This document shows positions 43,166-51,058 of a stretch of DNA of 64,000 bases, in pieces. A program made the translations under genes and the position numbers. The DNA is from Candidatus Eremiobacteraceae bacterium (GTDB taxonomy: Bacteria; Vulcanimicrobiota; Vulcanimicrobiia; Eremiobacterales; Eremiobacteraceae), in assembly GCA_035295225.1 (NCBI GenBank), contig DATGJI010000023.1, forward strand, positions 1 to 64,000, read 5' to 3'. Position 1 is the stretch's first letter. Every line of letters begins with the position of its first letter. The notes under the pieces are model-generated. The model saw only the letters and a program-made list of their open reading frames with translations. It was not told the origin of the DNA and made no database searches.

Positions 43166-43917
43166 AGCCGAAAGCTCTCGCCGAGGTAGAATTGGCGCGC
43201 GATCGGCGACTCCGCGACTTCCGTCGCCGTGCCTTGGACGAGGATCCTTCCCTGGCTCAGTATGTTCGCGCGGTCGACGATAGCCAGCGTTTCGCGCACG
43301 GAGTGATCCGTGATCAGGATGCCGAGGCCTTTGGCTTTGAGGAGACGGATGATCTCTTGGATGTCGGCGACCGCGATCGGATCGATCCCGGTGAACGGTT
43401 CGTCGAGCAAGAGAAACGCCGGATCGGTCGCGAGCGCGCGCGCGATCTCCACGCGCCGCCGTTCGCCTCCGGACAGCGTCTCCGCCAGGTCATGTGCGAG
43501 CCGCTCTAAGCCGAACTCGCCGAGGAGCGCGGGCAGACGCCGCTCCTGTTCGTCGCGCGAGACGCCGCGCTGTTCCCAGATGAGTTTGATGTTATCGGCG
43601 ACCGTCAGCCGCCGGAATACCGATGTCTCCTGAGCGAGATAACCCAGCCCTTCGATGGCGCGGACGTGCATCGGCTGGTGCGTGATGTCCGTTTCCGCCC
43701 CGTCGGCGCCGATAAGCGCCACCATCCCCGCATTCGGGCGAACGAGTCCGACGACCATGTAAAACGTCGTCGTCTTGCCGGCTCCGTTCGGGCCGAGCAA
43801 TCCGACGACTTCGCCGACGTTCACATCGAGACTCACACCGTCCACGACGGTGCGCTCCCCGTACATCTTCGTCAATCCGCGAACGTCGATCTTGACCGGT
43901 CCGGTGGTGTTGTTCAA
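43162..43917 (-). CDS. lptB: LPS transport ATPase LptB
   Basis: The product is 251 residues from the TTG at 43917, which has GGAG 5 bases before it; a GTG at 43935 (six residues longer) lacks a good ribosome site. ABC ATPase motifs are Walker A GLLGPNGAGKTTTFYM, the Q-loop region LGYLAQETSVFRRLTVADNI typical of LptB, signature LSGGERRRVEIARAL, Walker B FLLLDEPFTGIDPIAV and switch His LITDHSVRET. LptB powers extraction of LPS from the inner membrane. It follows the lptC-like gene by 24 bases and overlaps the permease gene by 4. Confidence 0.95.
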   Translation of the reverse strand: MNNTTGPVKIDVRGLTKMYGERTVVDGVSLDVNVGEVVGLLGPNGAGKTTTFYMVVGLVRPNAGMVALIGADGAETDITHQPMHVRAIEGLGYLAQETSVFRRLTVADNIKLIWEQRGVSRDEQERRLPALLGEFGLERLAHDLAETLSGGERRRVEIARALATDPAFLLLDEPFTGIDPIAVADIQEIIRLLKAKGLGILITDHSVRETLAIVDRANILSQGRILVQGTATEVAESPIARQFYLGESFRL

Positions 43918-43941
43918 AGGTTCTCCGATTGACACGAATCG

Positions 43942-44496
43942 TCAAGGTTGCTGCATCGCGCCCGTCACGGGAGCACCGGTGATATTGATCGTCTGCAAAT
44001 CGAGATCCGCCGTCGCGCGATCGCCGGTGACCACCATGCCGGAGGAGCCGGTCGCTATGACGTGGCCGTCTGCGTGCAAGAGTTTCGTCTTCCCGTTGTA
44101 GTCCATCGAATCGGATGTGAGCGTCGTGCCGTCGTTTGAGCGCGCGTGCACGCCGCCGCGCAGTTTGATGTCGTACGTGACGCCGTCAACGGTTGCCGTA
44201 GGGGCCGTTACCGTGAGGCGCACCACGCTTCCTTTGTAGAAATAGATCGTCGCCGTCTGGAATCGGCCGGATTTGCCTGTCGTCGTATAGGCGACGCCGA
44301 GTGCCTTCAAGAGATAGACGAGTTTGCCGCGCTCGAAGTTCTTCACGTACGGAGCTTGGCCGCCCGACGCCGTCTCGAAGAAGCGATAGTTCGGTTCACC
44401 GCTCACCGCGGGCTGCGGGGTACCCGGCGTCGCAGATGGCCGAACCGCTGCACCGCGGCCGCCGCAGCCCGAAAGCGCGACGACCGTCAGCGACAC
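43942..44496 (-). CDS. lptC: LptC/LptA-like LPS transport lipoprotein
   Basis: The product is at least 184 residues. Read from the GTG at 44496 it has only MSLTVVALSGC before the lipobox Cys. The frame is open upstream to CTG codons at 44520 and 44514, and a perfect GGAGGTG ribosome site at 44531-44525 precedes them. That would give RLRDALFVSLTVVALSGC, a complete lipoprotein signal, so the true start may be a CTG. The mature part has the beta-jellyroll pattern of LptC/LptA (TATIYFYKGSVVRLTVTAP, GGVHARSNDGTTLTSDSMDYNGKTKLLHADGHVIATG). It would form the periplasmic bridge carrying LPS from the permease. No separate lptA is seen. Confidence 0.78.
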   Translation of the reverse strand: MSLTVVALSGCGGRGAAVRPSATPGTPQPAVSGEPNYRFFETASGGQAPYVKNFERGKLVYLLKALGVAYTTTGKSGRFQTATIYFYKGSVVRLTVTAPTATVDGVTYDIKLRGGVHARSNDGTTLTSDSMDYNGKTKLLHADGHVIATGSSGMVVTGDRATADLDLQTINITGAPVTGAMQQP

Positions 44497-44506
44497 GAAA
44501 AGAGCA

Positions 44507-45772
44507 TCACGCAGCCGCAGGGCGCACCTCCGCCGCGGTATCGCGGACGGACTCTGCGGCCGGACCGAGACTGAGCATGAGTCCGAGCATGGGCCACCAG
44601 AGCAAGAACACGAACGTCGAAACGAGGTCTACCAAGTTCTGCACCGCCGAAGCCGCAAATGCAGCCGCTAACGCGGCGAAGAGAAGCTGTCGCTCGCCGT
44701 CATCGGATGGAATGCGCGCCTTTGCTTTGCGCGCTTCCCGAACGGAGCTCACGATCACCCAGATGAGCGCGGCGAGCCCGAAAACGCCGTTCTCGACCAG
44801 CGTGTTGAGCGGGAGGTCGTGCGCGTGGACCTCATCGACTGCCGCGTCGGGCATCTTCAGTGTCGGGTAGATCCGGCTGAAATTGAGCGGACCGACTCCG
44901 GTGAGCGCGTAGCGTTCCGCGATGCGCAGTGCGCCGCGCCAGACCGCGATTCGCGACGCATTCTCGCTCGGGTCGTGCGCGACGTCGCGCAATGTCATCA
45001 CGCCGATGATGGATCCGGCCACCGCCACGACCGCATACGTCATGACGGCGCGCCGGCCGAAGCGCGCGATCAAGATCGGCATTCCGATGCACGCGCCGAG
45101 CCATGCGGCTCGAGAGAACGAAAGCGCGAGACCGGCGCAGCCCACGACGGCGGCAAGCAGGCCAAGACGCCGTAACGCCGGAGGCGCCGTCAGCTGCCCT
45201 ATGCCGAGGGGTATGAGGAAGAGCATATACCCCGCGAACTCATTCGGCTGAAGAAACGTTCCCGCGGCGCGGCCGTGTTCGTACGCGAAGGCGGCGGGCG
45301 GATGGCGCGAAAGCGTGAGCCCGACCGCGAACACCGCTGCGAGAATGCCGGTCACGAGATAGCACGCGATCACGCGATGGCGCAGGGTCGCGTCTCGCAT
45401 CGTATGCCAGAATGCCACGAAGACGATGAGATTCGCGATCTGACACCCGATCTCAAAAAGTCCGGCTTGCCAGTACACGCCGAGTGCGGCGGCGACGATC
45501 TCGGATGCGATGAGCACACCGATCGGCCCGACGAGCGGCACGTGGGCGAGGACGCGCCGTCCAAAGACGGCGAGCATCCCCACTATGCCGACGATCAGCG
45601 CGGCTGCCATAAGCAGCGCGAGCACGGTGGCCGATCCGCGTCCGCCGATTGCGACGCCTTTCGGTGCGACGTCCGCCAGTTGCACGAGCGTCGGAATGAG
45701 CGGCCATGCGATCGCCATGGCGTACGGGATTATCTGCGCGGCGACGCGCGCGGCCCGCGACGACGAGATCAC
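44507..45772 (-). CDS. O-antigen ligase family (WaaL/RfaL-like) membrane protein
   Basis: The product is 421 residues from a GTG at 45772 overlapping the upstream stop (GTGA). About ten hydrophobic segments surround a periplasmic loop (SENASRIAVWRGALRIAERYALTGVGPLNFSRIYP … DEVHAHDLPLNTLVENGVFGLAALIWVIV) that carries the conserved His-rich motif of the O-antigen ligase/polymerase (Wzy_C) superfamily. The motif R-x3-W near the loop start also fits. Such enzymes attach polysaccharide to lipid A-core, or glycosylate other carriers. The context between an LpxB-related enzyme and the Lpt genes supports LPS modification; the actual donor polymer is unknown. Confidence 0.85.
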   Translation of the reverse strand: MISSSRAARVAAQIIPYAMAIAWPLIPTLVQLADVAPKGVAIGGRGSATVLALLMAAALIVGIVGMLAVFGRRVLAHVPLVGPIGVLIASEIVAAALGVYWQAGLFEIGCQIANLIVFVAFWHTMRDATLRHRVIACYLVTGILAAVFAVGLTLSRHPPAAFAYEHGRAAGTFLQPNEFAGYMLFLIPLGIGQLTAPPALRRLGLLAAVVGCAGLALSFSRAAWLGACIGMPILIARFGRRAVMTYAVVAVAGSIIGVMTLRDVAHDPSENASRIAVWRGALRIAERYALTGVGPLNFSRIYPTLKMPDAAVDEVHAHDLPLNTLVENGVFGLAALIWVIVSSVREARKAKARIPSDDGERQLLFAALAAAFAASAVQNLVDLVSTFVFLLWWPMLGLMLSLGPAAESVRDTAAEVRPAAA

Positions 45773-46959
45773 GATGGCGCAACGTTGGCGGCGACCGCGA
45801 GCACGGCCTCTGCAATCGCGCGCGCTGCACCCGTGCCGCCCATGCGCTCGCGCCCCGCTTGCGACATCTTCGCTCGCCGCGCGCTATCGTCGAGCAGTGC
45901 GACGACACCGTCCGCAAAGGTCGTATCGTCGGTCGGCAGCACGAGCAGCGCATCGCCGAGCAGACGTTGCTGGCGCATGCGATACCAGCCCACGCTCTCC
46001 GGCCGACCTCGGCGGACGTCCGCGGCCGAGACGACGGGCTTGCCCAGTCCTACAGCCTGTTCGTTTCCGGTGCCGGCTTGGCCGAGGACGATGTCCGAGG
46101 CGCGCAAGAGGTCGCCGAGCGCACCGCCGACCAGAGCGATCTCCAGGTTTTCGCCGCTCGCGCGCGCCATGACGCCCGCCGCCGCGCCGGTACATTCGAC
46201 AGTGAGACCCTCCGCTTGCACTCCCGCGATGAGTTCGTCGGCGGCGATCGTCGGCGCTTGCGAGATATACGCCTGCACCGACTCGCCGCGCGGCGCCAAT
46301 CGCGCGGCGATGAGTTTCAGACGCCGCACGGCAGCCGAGACGTTTGCTCGTGCGTCGGAACGGCTGCCGGGAAGGACCGCGATGCGAACGGCATTCGCTG
46401 ACGCAGGCAGCGAAAGACCTTCGGATGCGAGTCCGTCCATCATCACGTTGCCGCTGAAAACGGCATGGATACCGCGGCGCTCGAGGGCCTGCGCCGTGGC
46501 CGCGTCGCGCGCGAACACGATGCGGGCGCGCCGGGCTATCGCGCATTCGAGACCCGAGTGCGGCGCGACGTATTCGGATTTCGCGGTAGCAACGAAGACG
46601 GTCGGACGGCGCGCGAAAAGCAGACACGCAGCGACGCAATAGATATCGCCTACGGCGACGACGGCGTCATCGCGGCGGCGGCGCAAGAATGCGAATTGGC
46701 GCACGCTCAACGATCCGAGACCCGCGCGGAGATCCCGCACGATGTTCTTCAGATTCCAGAACGCGATCAAGCCGCCCGACGGCATAGCCGCGCGCGGCCC
46801 GACAGCGGGCGGCCAGCTGTCTTGGGCGGGTTCACCAACGAGCGGCAGGTGCTCGACCACCGCATTCGGCCGCGCAGCGGCGACGGCGCGCGCGATATAG
46901 CCGGCGATGGCCATCTCGCCATGACCGTTGCTGACGAAAAGTATCCGAGGCGCGGTCAC
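45769..46959 (-). CDS. LpxB-related glycosyltransferase-like protein
   Basis: The product is 396 residues from a GTG at 46959 that overlaps the preceding stop by 4 bases. It opens with TAPRILFVSNGHGEMAIAGYIARAV and has the GT-B-like donor half IAVLPGSRSDARANVSAAVRRLKLIAARL and DIVLGQAGTGNEQAVGLGKPVVSA. This matches the lipid-A-disaccharide synthase-related family known from cyanobacteria and other deep diderms, which is distinct from the LpxB at 47704. It could transfer a sugar to a lipid carrier or to lipid A. Chemistry is not established, and a genuine second LpxB activity is less likely. Confidence 0.8.
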   Translation of the reverse strand: MTAPRILFVSNGHGEMAIAGYIARAVAAARPNAVVEHLPLVGEPAQDSWPPAVGPRAAMPSGGLIAFWNLKNIVRDLRAGLGSLSVRQFAFLRRRRDDAVVAVGDIYCVAACLLFARRPTVFVATAKSEYVAPHSGLECAIARRARIVFARDAATAQALERRGIHAVFSGNVMMDGLASEGLSLPASANAVRIAVLPGSRSDARANVSAAVRRLKLIAARLAPRGESVQAYISQAPTIAADELIAGVQAEGLTVECTGAAAGVMARASGENLEIALVGGALGDLLRASDIVLGQAGTGNEQAVGLGKPVVSAADVRRGRPESVGWYRMRQQRLLGDALLVLPTDDTTFADGVVALLDDSARRAKMSQAGRERMGGTGAARAIAEAVLAVAANVAPS

Positions 46960-47699
46960 GTCGTCTCTTCCGTCAGCGCGTGCAGACGATACGAGACGAC
47001 GGTCGCCCGCTCGCCGGATAGCGACAGCACGAGGTTGCCGGCGTTTCTCGCAAATGCGCCCGCGTGCACGATCGGCACACCGCCCACGATTTCGGGCTCC
47101 GTCAGCGTATCGTGGCTGTGGCCGCCGAGAATCGCGCTCAAACGGCCGAAGCGCGCCGCGATGCTCCGGTCGGCCTTGAGTCCGAGATGCGAGAGCAGCA
47201 GCGTCGCCTCTGGTTCCGAATCGCGGGCGCCGCCTGAAAACGCGCGCGAAAGCGCGACGTCGGGCGCGAGAAAGCGCCATCCGAACAATCGCTCCCAACC
47301 GCTGCGCGTGCGATATTGTGGGACGAGCAACGCGAGCAGCCGGACGCGCACGTCGCCGACGGTCAGCCGAAGTTCGCGAACGAACGGCGACGGATCGCGA
47401 TGCCGGAGATCTTCGAGGTTCGTGCATACGAGCGGCATCGGAAGCGCCTGCGCGCGCGCCGCGAAGCAACGGTAGAGATAGTGGAACTCGCGATTGCCCA
47501 CCGCTTGCGCGCGATACGGCGCACGCGCAAATTCTTCGACGACGCCCTCTCGCGCGCGATAGACCGTCGACGATCCGCGGAGCGCGTCTCCGCAATCCAC
47601 GAGCAGGTCGTCGGGGCCGACGAGCTTGGCGAGCTTCCCGCCGAAGCCGCGCCTGTCGTGGACGTCCGAGGTGAACCAGATGGAGAGCGTCCGCGCCAT
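46956..47699 (-). CDS. Metallophosphoesterase of UshA/5'-nucleotidase type, candidate UDP-diacylglucosamine hydrolase
   Basis: The product is 247 residues from the ATG at 47699, without a signal peptide, so it is cytoplasmic. Calcineurin-type metal motifs are all visible: SDVHDR (first Asp/His), DCGDALRG (bridging Asp), VGNREFH, SHLGLK (His) and GGHSHD (His-x-His). The normal GNHE/D motif reads GNRE: the catalytic His is Arg. LpxH, which cleaves UDP-2,3-diacylglucosamine to lipid X, also has GNRD. UshA itself hydrolyses UDP-sugars. The gene lies between lpxB and the LpxB-related gene in a cluster that otherwise lacks LpxH and LpxI, and its length is that of LpxH. I infer it may perform that step. 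A nucleotidase unrelated to lipid A is the alternative. Confidence 0.75.
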   Translation of the reverse strand: MARTLSIWFTSDVHDRRGFGGKLAKLVGPDDLLVDCGDALRGSSTVYRAREGVVEEFARAPYRAQAVGNREFHYLYRCFAARAQALPMPLVCTNLEDLRHRDPSPFVRELRLTVGDVRVRLLALLVPQYRTRSGWERLFGWRFLAPDVALSRAFSGGARDSEPEATLLLSHLGLKADRSIAARFGRLSAILGGHSHDTLTEPEIVGGVPIVHAGAFARNAGNLVLSLSGERATVVSYRLHALTEETT

Positions 47700-47703
47700 G
47701 CCG

Positions 47704-48846
47704 TTACGTTCGCTCGGGTTCGAGCATGCTCGCCGCGAAAGCCGCGATCCGCTGCAGGCTGTCCGGTGCGCCCAAGAGCCTTCGCACTTCGGCATAACCG
47801 CGCACCTGTTCCGCCGCGCTCGCGTCATTCTGCAGAAGGTCGCGCGTCGTCGCGCACAGATTTGCCGGGGTGAGTTCGTCCTGCAGCAGTTCCGGCACTA
47901 CCGCGTGCCCGGCGATGAGGTTCGGCAGCGTCACGGGACCGCGCACGATGTGCGGGTGACGACGCTCGACGATCGCGTAGAGCGCCGGCGGCAACTTATA
48001 GAAGGCCACTTGCGGCACGCAGCGCAGCGCGCCTTCGAGCACGGCAGTACCAGATGCGGTCCATGCGATGTCTGCTTCCGCGAAGACCGACGTCGCATCG
48101 CGGCGCTCGATTCGCGCGTCGGCCGGGCCGCTATTCTCGGCCCACAGTCGCCTGATCTGCGCCGCGCGAGCGTCCGTTGCCGCGACGACGAGAAACTCGG
48201 CTTTGAGTTTTTCCCCGATCGTCGTCGCGGCGCGCGCGAGCATTGGGAGCATGAGCGCCACTTCGTCGCGCCGGCTGCCGGGGAGCACCGCGATCCGCGT
48301 GACCGGCCCTCGCGCAAGCGGCTCTCGCGGTTCGATGGCGGACACGAGGGGGTGGCCGAAATACTCCACGGGCAAGCCGCATGCGCGATAGAAATCGCGC
48401 TGGCGGACGAACGGCGTCACGGGCGTGGCGACCTTGCTGACTTTTTGCGCTTGCGCACGATTGTCGAGCCAAGCACCAGGCGGAAAATAGTATATCGCCC
48501 GCCCGCGATAGCCGGTGAAGCGAAGCCATTCCAGCATCCGAAGGTTGAACGCGCCGAAATCCACACAGACCAGAAGCCGAGGTGGTCGCGCGCGCAGCCG
48601 CTGAGCAAGACCGAGCATCACGGCGAGCAGCCAAGGGATCTTCACATATGCGGACAGCGGTCCCATGCTCGCCCATTCGGCGCGCACCGAATCGAGCACG
48701 ATGTCGACGCCCGCTTCCCGCATGCGACTGCCGCCGACACCGGCGAACGAAAGGTTCGGATCGCGCGCGCGCATCGCCCGAACGAGCAACGACGCCTGCA
48801 GGTCGCCGGATGCTTCGCCAGCGACGATGAAGACGTCGGCGCTCAT
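47704..48846 (-). CDS. lpxB: Lipid-A-disaccharide synthase LpxB
   Basis: The product is 380 residues from an ATG at 48846, 4 bases after the lpxA stop. LpxB condenses lipid X with UDP-2,3-diacylglucosamine. It shows the N-terminal DVFIVAGEASGDLQASLLVRAM, the acceptor region FAGVGGSRMREAGV, LLVCVDFGAFNLRML, IYYFPPGAWLDNRAQ, VEYFGHPLV and the donor half IAVLPGSRRDEVALMLPML, plus the C-terminal TLPNLIAGHAVVPELLQDELTP. The acyl-sugar substrate it needs (lipid X) must come from an LpxH-type enzyme, which is the candidate encoded by the next gene. It is a peripheral inner-membrane enzyme. Confidence 0.95.
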   Translation of the reverse strand: MSADVFIVAGEASGDLQASLLVRAMRARDPNLSFAGVGGSRMREAGVDIVLDSVRAEWASMGPLSAYVKIPWLLAVMLGLAQRLRARPPRLLVCVDFGAFNLRMLEWLRFTGYRGRAIYYFPPGAWLDNRAQAQKVSKVATPVTPFVRQRDFYRACGLPVEYFGHPLVSAIEPREPLARGPVTRIAVLPGSRRDEVALMLPMLARAATTIGEKLKAEFLVVAATDARAAQIRRLWAENSGPADARIERRDATSVFAEADIAWTASGTAVLEGALRCVPQVAFYKLPPALYAIVERRHPHIVRGPVTLPNLIAGHAVVPELLQDELTPANLCATTRDLLQNDASAAEQVRGYAEVRRLLGAPDSLQRIAAFAASMLEPERT

Positions 48847-48850
48847 CGCT

Positions 48851-49657
48851 TCAGCGCTTGAGAACGCCGCGGTCGGAATCGTGCTCGAGGAAGCTGAGCA
48901 GTTCTTGGCCTTCGACCGACTGGGTCTGGCCGCGCAGCTGCTCTACTGCGGTTGCCAGCGTCATGTTCGGATGGCGCAGCAGACGGTACGCCTCTTTGAG
49001 TTCCGATACGACCTCGACCGCGACGCGCGCGCGCTCGAGACCCTTGAGATTGAGACTGCGCAGCGTCGCCGGATTGCCTTCCACGGTCGCGAACGGCAGC
49101 ACGTCCTTCTTCACTTTGCTGTAGCCGCCGACCATTGCCATGCGCCCGATGCGCACGAATTGTTGGATGCCCGCCATGCCGCCGATATTCGCGCCGTCGC
49201 CGACGGCGACGTGTCCGGCAAGCTGACATAAGTTCGACATCACCACGCGGTTGCCGATGATGCAATTGTGCGCGATGTGCACGTATGCCAGGAGATGATT
49301 GTCGTCGCCCACCACGGTGGACGTGCCGGCTCCGGTGCCGCGGTTGATCGTGACGAATTCGCGGATCACGTTGCGGTCGCCGATGCGCACGTACGAGATC
49401 TCGCCGCGGAACTTCTTATCCTGCGACGTGCCGCCGATGACGGCGAACGGATAGATCTGGCAATCTTTGCCGATGTGCGTGTAGCCGTTGATGACGATGT
49501 TCGCGTAGAGTTTTGTGCCCGCGCCGATGTGCACGTTCTCGCCCACCAGACAATACGGACCGATCTCCACGCCGCGGCCCAACCGCGCCGACGGGTGCAC
49601 GATCGCTGTCGGATGGATGTTGAGCGAGTAGATGTTCACGGACTCTGCTGGGCTCAC
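48851..49657 (-). CDS. lpxA: UDP-N-acetylglucosamine acyltransferase LpxA
   Basis: The product is 268 residues from a GTG at 49657 with GAAGG 9 bases upstream. It is a left-handed beta-helix of hexapeptide repeats (NIHPTAIVHPSARLGRGVEIGPYCLVGENVHIG) with the catalytic His in YVHIAHNCIIGN (equivalent of His125 of E. coli LpxA) and the C-terminal helical domain (VSELKEAYRLLRHPNMTLATAVEQL). LpxA adds the first acyl chain to UDP-GlcNAc. It follows fabZ by 13 bases and precedes lpxB, the common lpxD-fabZ-lpxA-lpxB order. Confidence 0.96.
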   Translation of the reverse strand: MSPAESVNIYSLNIHPTAIVHPSARLGRGVEIGPYCLVGENVHIGAGTKLYANIVINGYTHIGKDCQIYPFAVIGGTSQDKKFRGEISYVRIGDRNVIREFVTINRGTGAGTSTVVGDDNHLLAYVHIAHNCIIGNRVVMSNLCQLAGHVAVGDGANIGGMAGIQQFVRIGRMAMVGGYSKVKKDVLPFATVEGNPATLRSLNLKGLERARVAVEVVSELKEAYRLLRHPNMTLATAVEQLRGQTQSVEGQELLSFLEHDSDRGVLKR

Positions 49658-49670
49658 GTGGCGGGCCTTC

Positions 49671-50144
49671 TCATTGGTGAAGAATCGATGCGTCGAGGCG
49701 GAAAAGCCTTGTGTCGGACACGATTGAGAACGCCAATTCGCCGGTGCAGACCGTCTGGTCGTCCACCCGCGCTTCTGCGCTCAGCCGTCCGATGTTTCGC
49801 CGCACCCAGAGCACGTTGACCTCCATGACGAGTTTATCCCCTGGCACGACCGGCCGGCGGAACTTCACTTTATCGACGCTCGCGAGGTAGGGGACGTTCG
49901 TGGTCTGGCTGTTCGGCTCGAGAATCGCGGTTCCGCCGAGCTGGGCCATCGCCTCGATGATGAGCACGCCCGGCATGACCGGGTTGTTCGGGAAGTGGCC
50001 TACGAAAAAGGGTTCGTTGAAGGTCACGTTCTTGAAACCGACCGCCCGCTTCTGCGGATCGAGCTCGGTGATGCGGTCGATCAGCAGCATCGGATAGCGA
50101 TGCGGCAGGATCTCCATGATGGAGCGGATGTCTACGTAGGTCAA
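49671..50144 (-). CDS. fabZ: 3-hydroxyacyl-ACP dehydratase FabZ
   Basis: The product is 157 residues. The start is probably the TTG at 50144 (preceded by AGAGGTGG), since it gives the usual N-terminal [22 protein letters not shown]; an ATG at 50117 would truncate that. The catalytic pair sits in [23 protein letters not shown] (His, and Glu in IEAMAQ). FabZ dehydrates 3-hydroxyacyl-ACP and thus competes with LpxA and LpxD for the same acyl donor; it is regularly found among lpx genes. Confidence 0.95.
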   Translation of the reverse strand: MTYVDIRSIMEILPHRYPMLLIDRITELDPQKRAVGFKNVTFNEPFFVGHFPNNPVMPGVLIIEAMAQLGGTAILEPNSQTTNVPYLASVDKVKFRRPVVPGDKLVMEVNVLWVRRNIGRLSAEARVDDQTVCTGELAFSIVSDTRLFRLDASILHQ

Positions 50145-50202
50145 TCAGGCCACCTCTGTTATGAGGCCGCCGCGATGTGCGGCCGCCGAACTCTCGCGCG
50201 CG

Positions 50203-51048
50203 CTAGACGATCGCGCGTGCACCGGCCACCGGCGCGAGCAGCTCGCGCACGGCGGCGACGTGCAGCGCATGACCGGACTTCATCGCGATCACTTCGAACT
50301 GCGGACGCATGCCGAGCAGCGCGAAGTCGCCGATGAGGTCGAGCACCTTATGTCGCACGATCTCATCCGGGAATCGCAGCGGGCCCATGTAGCCGTCGCT
50401 CTCGATGACCACTGCGTTGTCGAGCGAACCGCCTTGGGCCAATCCTTGCGCGTAAAGCCGGTCGATCTCCGCGCGGAATCCGAACGTGCGGTTCGGCGCG
50501 ATCTCGCGGAAGAAATACTCCGGCGTGATCGGACCCGTCGAGATGAACTGTTTTCCGACCGGATGCGGAAACTCGACGTAGAACGACACCGCGAAATGCG
50601 GCGCGGGAACGATGACGAGCAACTTGTCGCCGTCGCGGATCCAGAGCGGCGCGCGAAGCTCGAGCACCCGGCGCGGCGTGCGCTGTTCGACGATGCCGAC
50701 GGCAGCAATGGCGTGCGCGAAATCCAGCGCGCTCCCATCCATGATAGGCACTTCTTCGGCATCGAGCTTGATGACGGCGTTGTCCACGCCCATCCCGGCC
50801 AGCGCGGCGAGCACGTGTTCGACCGTGTTGACCTCGGCCGTCGCGGATCCTAACGTGGTGCACCGCACGGTGGAGCGTACGAACTGCGGCGCGGCCGGCA
50901 GTCGTGAATCGTCGGCGAGGATAAAGGAAAAGCCGGCATTGGCCGGCGCCGGAGCTACCGTGACATTGGTACGGCAGCCGGTGTGCAGACCGACGCCCGA
51001 GAGGACGAATTCGCGCGCTAGCGTCTGCTGGTATTCCACATCCACCAC
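50203..51048 (-). CDS. lpxC: UDP-3-O-acyl-GlcNAc deacetylase LpxC
   Basis: The product is 281 residues from the GTG at 51048 (or 51045); an ATG at 51090 lies inside the end of lpxD and adds residues unlike LpxC. Family motifs are QTLAREFVLSGVGLHTG, NTVEHVLAALAGMGVDNA (zinc His), EVPIMDGSAL (catalytic Glu nearby), KVLDLIGDF in RHKVLDLIGDFALLG (zinc His and Asp) and SGHALHVA (catalytic His). LpxC commits UDP-acyl-GlcNAc to lipid A. It partly overlaps the lpxD end and is followed by fabZ at 58 bases. Confidence 0.95.
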   Translation of the reverse strand: MVDVEYQQTLAREFVLSGVGLHTGCRTNVTVAPAPANAGFSFILADDSRLPAAPQFVRSTVRCTTLGSATAEVNTVEHVLAALAGMGVDNAVIKLDAEEVPIMDGSALDFAHAIAAVGIVEQRTPRRVLELRAPLWIRDGDKLLVIVPAPHFAVSFYVEFPHPVGKQFISTGPITPEYFFREIAPNRTFGFRAEIDRLYAQGLAQGGSLDNAVVIESDGYMGPLRFPDEIVRHKVLDLIGDFALLGMRPQFEVIAMKSGHALHVAAVRELLAPVAGARAIV

Positions 51049-51058
51049 GCGAGCGAGC

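Noticed and set aside
45275-46642. A 455-codon plus-strand open frame opposite the O-antigen-ligase-like and LpxB-related genes
   Set aside because: Composition of an antisense shadow; both minus-strand genes are recognisable and coupled by 4-base overlaps.
47626-48861. A 411-codon plus-strand open frame opposite lpxB
   Set aside because: It mirrors lpxB and has no domain of its own.
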